NCBI GenBank assembly: GCA_015680685.1
Contig: MNCI01002981.1
Coordinates: forward strand, 260,061-324,060
Direction of reading: 5' to 3'
Length of the DNA stretch: 64,000 nucleotides
Source of the DNA: Gnetum montanum
Lineage: Eukaryota; Streptophyta; Gnetopsida; Gnetales; Gnetaceae
Of the stretch, positions 35,801 to 47,800 are shown piece by piece; positions within the stretch are counted from its first letter, which is position 1; each line of letters begins with the position of its first letter. A program made the translations under genes and the position numbers. The notes under the pieces are model-generated. The model saw only the letters and a list, made by a program, of their open reading frames with translations, was not told where the DNA came from and searched no databases.

Positions 35801-38800
35801 AGCGGATGGAGGTAGAACTAGGACTTGTGGTCAAGCAAAGTCTGCACTGCACCTACTCAACATGGACACATAGGTGAGTTCCCAAATCTGTTAGGTCCTA
35901 GGTATCTTGCCTGGGACAACACAGGACTCCTACCTTGGGATGCCAATCTTTGACTGGCACAGGAGGTCAACATGGAACACACTGCTTCACAAATTAGAAA
36001 CAAAGATGAAGCATTGGACAAACCGCTTTCTATCAAGAAAGGGCAAGCTAATCCTTGTGTCATCAATTTTAATGGTGATGGCAAGAATTACGGCTTCCAT
36101 GGCACATTCGCCTGAGGGGGTGACCCAAAAAATCGATCAGATTATAAGGCGCTTTGTCTAGTCGAGAGGCAAAGGAGGAGGTAAATTGCACTTGGTCTAC
36201 TAGGAAAATATCGCAAAGCCAAAAAATGCAAGAGGAATTGGTATCTTGAATTTTAAGACTGAGATTCTGCTGGGAATGCAAAGGCTTGTCAATAAATTGC
36301 TAGTGCCGAAGGGACAGCCTACCCAATGGGTTAGCATCATCCAAGGGAAATATTAGTTTTGGGAGGTTGGCTCAAGAGGATCGTAGTTCTGGAGAGCATT
36401 GTGCCAGCATGCTACTCAGATGAGGGTCTTTGTTCTGTTGGGCATGACTCCAAAGGAGGTTTATCTAACATTACTTTCTACCGACCCCTAGGTGGAATAT
36501 TATATGGCAAGGTCAATTTCTTGAGAAAGTGAAGGTTTTCCTATGGTTGGTGGCTAATAGGGCGCTACCAGTGAGATGGCTCCTGCAAGAGAAAGGCTTG
36601 GAAATCGATCCTCAGTGCCCCCTCTACATGCAGAGTACAGAAACGACTCATCATTTTATTTCTCAATGTCCCTACATGCTTGACACCTGGTAGGCCGTGG
36701 GGCTACAATTGCCTGCGAGATTGGATGGGGATAAAAAGGAAACAACAATGCTGTGGATGACTTGGAAGCACCGAAATCACTTGATTTTCAAGGGGCAATG
36801 GCTGCCACCATCATCAGTTGTTGCCACTCAAGTTGAAGCTTTGGGAAGAGGCAACACACAATATGGGGCACCTATGTTATCAGTGGCCAACGGTGGCAGA
36901 ATTTAGAGCTGACAAAGAGTTGTCAACACTAATATGACAAACCAAATGGGAGGACTTGTTGTCCCAATTGACAAAGTGCCAGATCTAGTGGATGATACCT
37001 TTTTCGAGCAATGGGTTGGGGAGGAAACAACATTTCAGGGAAGGAAGATTGTGTTGATGGAGGGGGTTGTGGCTGAGGCACTGGGTGTCCCGACGGATGG
37101 GGTGGTGCCCAACCAGTGCTCCATAGCTACAAGTATGTGCGTTAGTTCTTCCATGGCCCGACACCAAAAACAACCAACGGCCATGTCCCCTGGACGACAC
37201 TACCGCTGCTATGGCAGAAGGCGGTGACCCTAGTTGACACATTTCTTGTGCAGTCTAGCATTGTGAAGGCGGTGACCCTAGTTGACACGTTTCTTGTGCA
37301 GTCTGGCACTGTGTCAAAGTTGCTGGGAGTACACTTCGCCTTCATGCACTACCTCAGAGGGAGTTTGAGGGTCAACATTCCGCATTTTCTCTTGTCGTCC
37401 CTGTGAAGACGATAGCTTGGACGACATACAAGGCTTATCATGGCTCTATGGTAGCATGCAACGGAGGCCCCGACAATGGTCCATATGGCGATTTTCCTTG
37501 TCTACCATCGGTGATGGCTCCGAGACGACCATCGCACTGACGTGTCTAGATCTGGGTTGCCTACGGCAAAAGGAGGGGGGGGGGGGGGGGGGGGGGGGNA
37601 AGGGAGGACTGAACAAGTGTGGATGAGGATAGAGGAGGTCAAACAAGTTTGCAAGGCAACGGGACACTAGGCCCATAAGGAGGAGACAGGTTTTTTAGGA
37701 GGGTTGGGATGTGTGTGAAGAGGCCCTCCAGAGGGCGATCAATTTGGCAACATAGCACAAGGAAGAATGGCAAAAGTTCTCCCGGTGGAACCAGCAAAGA
37801 CAAGTGTTGATCATGTAGCTGTTGAGGTAGGACAACCCATGGCTGGGGGAGAAAATAGGCACATAGTTAGAATCAGAGGGTATGCAGCAAGAGGCGGTAG
37901 GAAGGTAGGATCGGGGGGTGGGGGGAGGGAGGAATGATGGGGGATCAAGTCGGGTGCCCTAATCATGTTTGGCTAGGGCTACAGCCTTTCGGGATGGGTC
38001 GCTACCTAGTGGAGTTTTTGTGGGTTGGGCCATTGGCTCGTTTCTTGTGCCACATGTGTTCTCTCTAGGTGTGCGGTGTACGATCTGTATGGCCCATTTG
38101 GAGGCCCTCTTGGTCTTTGGGTTTTCCGATTTTGGGGTTAGGTTTGGTTCCTTTGCATGGTGCCACTTGCAATGGTGGATCCTGCCATGTCAACACGTGG
38201 GATAGTGGTTGCCGGGTGCCACCTCTTCCCAATTTGTAAATATTTCATTACACTTTTAATAACAACCTAAACATTTCTCATAAAAAAAAAACAACAAAAT
38301 CATGTTGATATTTTATGTTGAAAATAATATATATAGCATACAACCTCAATAAAAAATAAACAACGGCCAGATAAGAATAGTATCCACCTACTGTTGATAT
38401 CGTGACATGCCTTGGTGACAACTGAAAGCAGGGCCCTGTAATTGTTCGCACTGCTTGAACAACTGACTTGTAATTGTTCAGAGGTTCTCCCATTCCCTGC
38501 AGAATATAAGATGAGCTAAAAGAATGTTAAAGTTGTTTGATCACCTTCACCTATTTATGAATTATAGAGAAAATGCTGATTAAGAAAAGAGTGGATAATG
38601 CTTATTAACAGTCAAAATGTTGCCTATTTTTTTGAAAAAGTTGGGAAAATGTCCATCATGCAAAAAAGACCTTTTCCTGATGTTCTTAAAGGCAAATCTG
38701 AAAAGGTCACTAAAATCTGAATCACAGTCCTACCGTATTCAAAGGAAACCCACTCTTAAAGGCTACAATTTGGAGGACAAAATCTATAGTAATAGGTTTT

Positions 38801-41800
38801 GTTGATGCAAATTTATTGCTGATTTCAATATTAGGCAATATACAATACGATATACATTTACCTTTCACGGAGCTAGTGTAGTTGGTTGTCAAGGTTCGAA
38901 TCATTGATATCTTCATGAAAGACAGGTTGAATATGTAGCACTGGCAGAAGCTTGTAAAAACATGTTGTGGCTTTGCAGCTTTCTAAGGTCTGAGTATGAA
39001 ACAAAAGGATTATCATGTATTTTCTGATAACCAAAGTGCTATCTTTTTTTAGCAGACCTCATTTTGTTGGGATAAGGCTGGGGTGATGATGACAATGAAA
39101 GTGCTATTTTTTGGCTAAAAATCTAACTTATCATGAATATCACAATAAATACAGAAGATTGAGCTTTTATAAAGCCCTTTTATAAAAGGGTTTTATTTTT
39201 CACTTTTTAAAAATGCAATGTTCCTTCTAATATTTTAGAGTTACTTTTGTAATATAAACAATTGTACCATTGACACAATGTTATAGAGGGAAACTAAAAC
39301 TTTTTGGAGGTATGTAGAAAGGTAATCTAGAAGATTCCAAAGTAAGGCATATGGTAATTAGGTTTGAATGCTAGTGAGACACCTGTTGGGCTTGGGTTCT
39401 TCTTGTACTTTCATATTGTTTGTATCCTGGTTGCATTAGTACAATATCTCTGCATTGCTTTCTTGTGATTTTCCCACAGTAATTCCTTATTTCTCATTTT
39501 ATTTTCTTTACATTTTCCATTATTTCAGTTTCCACCAATATTCTACAACAATATAAACAATCACAAAAAACAGCTGCAACATCCTTTTTCGTTTGTAACT
39601 GTCAACCATATCAAATTGTTAAACAAAGTTTCTATGCGGATGTACCATGAAAACCACATTACGAATAGGGGCCACTCGAACTGCATGAACAAGCTGCTCC
39701 ACTATCTCTCCAGCTGAAAGATTGCTCTTAAAACCCATAGTTCCAGTAGCACAGAAATTGCAACCCATTTTGCAGCCAACCTAATAATTTTCATTCAGTT
39801 AATCATAACCTTCTGGTCATAGAAATGTTTGCATTAAATTTAAGTACCACTTTGTATTCATTACTCGATAGAATCTTTGGAATTTGACACAAATGTTACC
39901 TGTGATGATATACAGAGTGTCGCCCTTAAACCCCCAGGCCTTGGCTTACCAGCATAACTTCCTAATCTTGTATCATACACCATAATCACAGCTTCAACAA
40001 AAAGACCTTTCTGGTAGTAACAAACATGTTAGCAAACAATGTTGCAATTATATATATGAAATGTAATGCAAACAAGCATTAATGTGCAACCAAAAACCCA
40101 TTAATTAAAAATAAAAAAATTAATGTTTACATTCAGAATAATATAGGATATTTCAAGAAATTAAATTAAGATGAATTTGCACGTCATCTTGTATAGGCTT
40201 GAACTTTGGATTTTGGATTTGAACTAAAGCAAGGTAGTTTTTAGGTTTTGTGATATGCTTTCATGGTTTTGTGGTAAGGGTTGTGTTTCCTCACCAGCAG
40301 GCCATGGGTTCAGATCGATCTGTGCCACATGGAAAAACGCTTTCAATGTATCTTCTGGTAGGTGTCAGGCACAGCATTCAAGTATAAAAATATCCATAAA
40401 TTCTAAGAAAAAGGTGCGAACAAATTAGTGAGATAAAGAGAGAGAGGATTACATCTACCACAAAAATTAAATCACAAGTTTCTAAAAGCATGGAAACTAT
40501 TGCCAGAGAGCTTACCAATTTCATGTATCTAACTCAAAGTAAAACTTTTACACATTAGAATATGCACTCATTATGTACATGAACTGAATAACTTATTTAT
40601 AACAGAGAAAGTAGTTTATTGACAATTATGTACTGACAATTACAAAATAATTCATTACAATTTGGATAGGAAAAACTAGTTGTTATATCCTTACAAAGTT
40701 AAAGCGTTATCATTTCACTATATTTGAGAATGTCAGGAACACTGAAACAATAAATAAGCTACATGTCAATGACTTTAACAAGGAATAAAGCTAAATAGAT
40801 AGATACAAATAGATAGCTAAATTTTCTGGTAAAGAACAAATATATCAATTGTGTAATTAAAATAGCATTGAATATAAAATCCACATTATTGTACATTTTC
40901 CTAAATGTAAGTACATAAGACACAAGTAGTCCAAACTCTTAGCAGTTTTCTTGATGATATTTTCAAAACTTATAGCAAGTATGTTTCCACTATTCAATTA
41001 TAGAATCTATCTTTATTTTTCATGAAAATATAATATCTGTCCAATAGATCCCATGGGTCTTCGGATGTACTAAAGCTTCCTTTCATTTCATAATTCAAAT
41101 ATCAACATCATCACCATCCTAACTTTGTCCCAACAAAAAGAGGTCAGCCATATGAGTTCTTTCTCACCAGTCACCTCTATGAAGAGCTATGCTTATTTGT
41201 GAAAAAAGAGATGAAATGAAATAGTTCTCTTTATTAAAGTTTATGAAAGATTGCATACAAGGATTTATAGACCAGCCTTATTCCGTATTTCAGGAAACAA
41301 ACTAAAAAAGAAAACCAATCTTCTAGAAATCAGAAACGATAAAAATGGAAGCTATAAATCAGGGGAAAAAACTCCACAAAAACTGCAATTAATCCCAAAA
41401 AATCAGGAATTTACTTAGTCTTTCCAACACTCCCTCTCAAGCTGGAGAATAGATATCTATCATTCCCAGCTTGCAAACTAAAAACTCAAAACTTGGTTTT
41501 GATAATGCTTTGGTGAGGATATTGGCCTCTTGATCCTTGGTAGGAATGTAAGCTAGGCTGATTGCTCTCAAGTCAATCTCATGCTTGATAAAGCTTCTAT
41601 CTATTCTAACATGCTTCATTCGATCATGTTGAACTGGGTTGTGGACAATGCTTATTGCTGATTTAATGTCATTGTAGAGCTTCATAGGAGCTGAGAATGA
41701 AATTTTTAGATCCTTTAAAAGTCTCTCAATCCAAATAAGCTTGCACACTCCTTGGCAATCGCCCGGTACTCTGCTTTAGTGCTGCTTCTTGCTACAACTG

Positions 41801-44800
41801 ACTGTTTCTTACTCCATATCACAAGATTTCCCCATAATTTCACACAGTATCCAATTGTAGATTTGCTATCTTCCATTGATCCAGCCCAATTTGCATTAGC
41901 AAAGCCTTCCACCTCTTGAGATTCACCTTTCTTGAACAAGAGTCCCTTGCTAGGAGATCCCTTTAGATATCTTTGTACATGATTGGCTGCCTCTAGATGT
42001 CAATTTGTAGGTAAATGCATAAATTGACTAATCACACTCACACTATAAGCAATGTCAGGTCTAGTAAGTGAAAGGTAGATCAGTTTTCCTACCAGACGTT
42101 AATACTGCTCACGGTCAACTGGGGAATCATTATTTGTAACCTTTTGTTTCCAATTCCTTTCCAATGGTGTGCTAGCCGATTTACAACCTATTTTTCCTAT
42201 CTCCTTAAGCAAATCAAGAACATACTTTCTTTGGGTAACAAAGATCCCTTGTTTGCTTCTAGCAATCTCCATACCAAGAAAATACCTAAGGATCCCAAGG
42301 TCATTGACTTGAAATTCATTCTTTAGTTTAGTCTTCAACTCTGAAATCTCTAGGTGGTCACCACTGGTAATCACAATATCATCCACATACACAATGAGAA
42401 TGGACTTCTTCCCACTCGATGATTGCTTAGTGAAGATTGTATGATTGGCCTGCCCTTGGGTGTATCCAAAACTCTACAATGCTGAGCTAAATCTTGTGAA
42501 CCAAGCTCTAGGAGACCGTTTCAAACCATACCAAGACTTCTTAAGTTTGCACACTTTGTTGCTTCCCATCTCAAATCCTGGTGGCATTTTCATAAACACT
42601 TCCTCCTCCAAATTTCCATTCAAAAAAGCATTCTTTACAGCCATTTGGTAAAGATCCCATTCAAGATTTACGGCAAGTGACAACAATACCTTGATTGAGT
42701 TCATCTTGGCAACAGGGACAAATGTTTCTTCATAGTCAATACCAAAAGTCTGGGTGTATGCTTGAGCAACCAAGCAAGCTTTATACCTCTCTATCTCCCC
42801 ATTAGCCCTAAACTTCACAGTGAATATCCACTTGCAACCAACAACTTTCTTTCCGCTAGGAAGATCAACTACCTCCCACGTTCCATTCTCTCGAAGTGCT
42901 CTTATCTCTTCTTCAACAACTGCTCTCCAATTTGGATTCTAAAGGGCTCTTTGAATATCTTTTGGAATCTCCACACTGTTGAGGCTAGTAACAAATGCTT
43001 GTAATGATGAGACAAATTTGAGTAGGTTAGCTGCTGAGAGATGGGATGTTGGGTACAAGTTCAAACATCTTTCCTAAAGCAATAGGAAGATCCAAATCGT
43101 TAGGTAACACCATACCTTCTTCCATGGTTTCAAGATCCTCCCTTGGTTTAGATAGTTGCACAGTGTGGGGAGTCTCTAGTCTCCTTGAATAAACCATAAT
43201 TGGTTTGGAGGTGCTTGATTCTCCTCCTTGATTCAATTTGTGATCACATTGATTTGAAGGGATTTGTTCAGTATGAGGATTGTCTAGGTTGGTTGGAGGT
43301 GGAGACTCGAATGAAGAACGAGACTCAGATGGAATAGATATAGGAAGTGAGATAGAGGGATCCCAATGGTCATCTTCACTCATCATCTCCCCTTGAAGAG
43401 AACTACTGGGATAAAACATTTGATCTTCCAAAAAAGTTACATCATAAGAGACAAAGAATTTTCTGGAAGAGGGGTGAAAGCATCTATATCCCTTTTCATA
43501 TGGAGAGTAGCCAATAAAGACACACTTAAAGGATTTGGGATCAAGTTTAGTTTTGTGGGTGATGATTATAGACATTTGCAATGCAACCAAACACTCTAGG
43601 AGAAAGAGAGTTAAAAATACGAACATGAGGATATGTATCAAGTAGACAACGGAGAGGAGTTTGAAGATTTAGAGTTTTGGATGGCATTCTATTTATAAGA
43701 TAGGCTGCAATTAACACTGCTTCTCCCCAAAAAGAGTTTGGAACATGACTAGTGAACATAAGAGCTTTGGCTACCTCTAGTAAATGTTTATTTTTCCTCT
43801 TTGCCACTCCATTCTATTGAGGGGTGTAGGTACAAGAACTTTGATGAAACACTCCATTATCATTTAGGTATTGTGTCAAGTCATTTGTGAAATACTATAT
43901 ACTATTGTCAATTCTCAAAATTTGGATATTGGTTTGGAAGACATTTGAGATATGTTTGTGAAACTGTTTAACAATGGATTTAGTTTCTGATATTTCTCTC
44001 ATGAGATAAACCCAACACACCCTTGTATGATCATCAATAAACGTGATAAACCACTTAGAGCCCAGGAGAGTGGATTGACAAGCAAGACCCCTTATGTCAC
44101 TGTGTATAAGATGAAATGGCTTTGACACTTGATATGTATGAGAAGGATAATTTTTTCTAGTTTGTTTTGCACCAATACAATGTTCACATTGAAAATTTGA
44201 AGGATTTTTATTGATAAACAAAGTTGGATACAAAGATTTGAGATAAACTAAACTAGGGTGACCAAGGCGTATGTGCTAGAGCATTATTTCTGAACTAGAC
44301 AAGGTTGAAAGAGAGATGTTTTCACAAGATTGAATTTTTGAAGAAGAACCAACACCATTGAAAATGTAGAGACCATGTTTCTCCTCAGCACTACCAGTCA
44401 TCCTCCCCAAATGTAATGAACCACTTCTCCTTGATTTTTTGCATTAATGATTGTAATAGTCTTTTGGTGTGTTTGTGTGCATGTTTTGTTGACAAGTTGT
44501 GTGTGTGCTTTGGTGGAAAAGGCTAATTGGAATAGTAATAAATTTGTTGACCATATATTTATATGTATTATGATTAAATGTTTAAATACTTTATGCATAA
44601 GAAATATGATTTAAAATACATGCTGGGAATGTTTTAGAATAATAATAATAAATGATATATGGGAAAACAAAATATTTTCCATTCTATTTCAACAAAGATG
44701 CTAAGAAACAGAGGACAATGCTCTAAGGTGTGCCTCAAAAGCTAAAACAGGTATGTTGAGATGCAAATGAATGCTCATATTGAGGAACTTGACCTATAAA

Positions 44801-47800
44801 TCAAGTTGGAGGAACCTGACATATGAATCAAGTTGGAGGAACCTGACCCATGAATCAAGGATACTTTGTGCAAATACTGTAGCTTTATATTTTATTTTAT
44901 CTAAATGTGATAAATTGCTGTTTTTAGTTTAAAATAGTAGAGTATAAGTACCCTCGCCATTACTGTAGAAAGGTCACATGATGACCTTTCAGGGCTCATA
45001 AGACGATGGAAAAAATTCACATCGCTGATGACCAGAAAAGAAGGTGCCTTATTTGATTCTATATCTTGAACTGCCCTTATCATGAATCTATTTGAAAACA
45101 CTTTCCTTGCATCTTATGACAATTCTGAATGATAAAGAGATAGATATTATACCAGAATGTTTTGTAATTATCAAGAGGAATTGAACCTGAGATCTAGCAA
45201 AATCTGAATTCTGAAATATCAGAAATTGTTGATTTAGGAATTGAACTTGCAACCTATGAATACACATATTTTATTGATTTTATTATAGTGAGCATGAAGA
45301 GAATTGAACTCACAATCCATTGCTGAAGAGAGAGAGATATATATATATAACTTTAAAAAGAAAGAAAGAAATACAAACAGTCCCCAACTAGTCAGTTATA
45401 AGAAACCAAAAAAAAGAATATGAACAGTCCCAACAAGTCAGTTACAAGAAACCATTCATTATCCCTTATTCCACCTACAAATAGGAAGAGGAGAAGAGGG
45501 GGAAAAAAGGATACGCACAAGGCAAAAGTAACTATGCAGAACACAAAAAAAGTAAGGATACATCAACAAGGAGTGTGGCTGCAAAGGGAGAGAAGACTGT
45601 CGCTGTTACAAAAGATAGCAAAGATAAAGAAAACAAGTGCGGCATAGCAATCCAATGTTCGGATAATTCCTCCTAGTAAGCAAGATATCTAAGCAAGGAG
45701 GTAAAATGATCCATCTTTGTTATGTTTGATAATGGCTAGCAAGGGCTGATTTTCTCAAACTTTTCTCTTTTTGCTTGTCTAACCACCTTCACAATGCTTG
45801 TATGAGAATATCAAGATTGTTGTTGTAAGCTTAGACTTATTTTTTGGATCTCTCCGCCTGTCCTCTACACTCTCATACCTAAATGACTTGGATGAGAGTT
45901 GTTTTTGTAACGATTCAGAAACACCCATAACAATTTGGGGCATTTTTGGCAAAGGATTGCCAATAGGGACAATGGATCCTTGATGTGAGGATTGGTACCA
46001 CCGGCAAAAAGCAAGAGTATCCTTGGGCCCATTGATAATTGTGAATTGTTGAATTTTTGGATTTTGGTTGGAATTCGATTGATAAACCCTCCCCTTTTGA
46101 ATGCATAAATCTTGGATCTGAATCTTGAATTATACTTTTTTTTCCTTATACCTTCTCAAGTCTGATTTTAATATCTTTCTATAAGTTAATGGAGCGGGAG
46201 GAAACCTAGGATGTTAATTTATGGTTGTGATCTATCTATTCTATGCTATTGAACATATGAATTTCCTGATTAAATGATTACTGGTAAAATGGTTACAAGA
46301 GTTAAATTCAAATCTTGTTTTTGTGTGTGGCTGGAAATTATAAAATATTATTACGTGATTGAACAAATATGAGATTATTAATTTATCTGCTTATGTGGTC
46401 ATTACTTTGGTTTTCAAATGTGCAAATGATCTTGATTAAATATTTCTTTTTGGGTTGAATAATAAAAATTTTGATTTTTTTTAATCTGATGAATCTCGCA
46501 CAAATATTTTACTATGTCAATTTCTTTTTAAACTTATCTCTTAATTCTTAAATTAATATTAATTGACCTATTTTTGAGCTAGATCTAGGTGTTATCGATC
46601 TCGTTTTAATTTTATAGGATAACGTTAGTGTGATGGTTGTAGAAAGGAAGCCACCTGGGCATTTTCTTATTTGAACTTTCTTCTTTTTAGGGGGCTTCGG
46701 GTGCCAACTCTTGCTCCCTGAGTGGGTGTTACACCAAAGATAGGTCCTAGAACACATAGAGAGAAGGGAAAAATGTTACTGCACAATTTTGATCCTTTAA
46801 CAATTTGCTAATAGAGAGGAGGTTATACTTTAACTCTGGAACATAGTAAATAGATCTTAAATTCATCCCAGAAATATCAATTGACCCACAACCTACTACT
46901 CTTGACATAGTACCATTAGCTACAGTGATCTTAATGTCATCATGACACTCCCTTAATTCCAAGAATAAACTCTTGTTTCCAGACATGTGATCTGAAGCAC
47001 ATGTGTCAACAATCCACTTATCATTTACATGGCAATGTGTAAAACATGAAGTACTTAGATTACCTCTATGTGCAAGTAAGGCTATGGGAGTCTTTGATGA
47101 TGTGGCAGCCTCCTTGAGTAGGTTGGGATTGCTTAATACTGAGGCTATAGATAAGCTTTGTTTATCTATCAAAGATTTGGAAGAATAATTTTTTCGGCCA
47201 TTTAACTTGGCTCCAATGCCATGCACAAAGAGATGAAATGAAATAGTTCTCTTTATTGAAGTTTATGAAAGATTGCATACAAGGATTTATAAACCAGCCT
47301 TATTCCGTATTTCAGGAAACAAACTAAAAAAGAAAACCAATCTCCTAGAAATCAGAAATGATAAAAACAAATGCTATAAATTAGGGAAGAAAACTCCACA
47401 AAAACTGCAATTAATGCCACAAAATCAAGAATTTACTTGGTCCACAAAATCAGGAATTTACTCAATCTTTCCAACAATTTGTAATTTCTTTAAATTATTT
47501 TTAGTCATTTTTCCTATGTCTTTTTTATGTTCTTTTCAATGGCTTTACTAAAATAGTAACGTAGTAACCTTTTTTTGGTAAAATCGTTATTTGATCTTCT
47601 TTGCACATGTCCAAACCATCTACGATGGCATTTATGTAACTTGTCTAAAATAGAATCCACTCCAAGTCCTCTAATGTCTATTGCATAGTTTATATCTTCT
47701 AGTATCATTCAACATCTATTTAAGCATTCGCAATTCTATCACAATGATTTACAGTTCATGCCCCTTTTAAATAATTCAAATATAAATTCATTATTTAAAA

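Larger units (their letters stand above)
32394..38289 (+). mobile_element. LINE-A: near full-length, decayed L1-type non-LTR retrotransposon
   Basis: The 5.9 kb element carries an ORF1 remnant, an ORF2 with AP-like endonuclease, reverse transcriptase and a C-terminal zf-RVT-like segment, and ends in TCTCATAAAAAAAAAA. It is bounded by an exact 18-base duplication (32376-32393 and 38290-38307), the signature of target-primed reverse transcription. It lies antisense in intron 5 of the RlmN-type gene. Many stops (for example in the first endonuclease motif) make it inactive. The base composition is much more GC-rich than the surrounding intron, which also marks it as foreign to the intron. Confidence 0.92.
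41200..47476 (-). mobile_element. copia-2: Ty1/copia retrotransposon, split by a solo LTR and lacking most of gag
   Basis: LTRs at 41200-41429 and 47222-47476 are near-identical over long runs (TTATGAAAGATTGCATACAAGG and more). ATTTG flanks the element at 41195-41199 and 47477-47481. On the minus strand it has an initiator-Met-type primer site, a short gag start, protease, integrase, RT and RNase H, then a purine tract AGCTTGAGAGGGAG. A 2322-base element (44412-46733) interrupts it between protease and integrase. It is better preserved than copia-1 (fewer stops, closer LTRs), so it is younger. Confidence 0.93.

Noticed and set aside
38386-38387. Alternative donor GTGGAT for RlmN exon 5
   Set aside because: It would put the next exon out of frame; GTAGGT four bases earlier restores the conserved STVGI reading.
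39172-39197. Short palindrome AAGCCCTTTTATAAAAGGGTTT in an intron
   Set aside because: Too short and isolated to call a terminator or element; plant genes transcribed by Pol II do not use such hairpins for termination.
44398-46757. Treating 44.4-46.7 kb as part of copia-2 (spacer or env-like region)
   Set aside because: The CCAAA duplication and TG...CA ends, and continuity of the copia protein blocks on either side, show a separate insertion.
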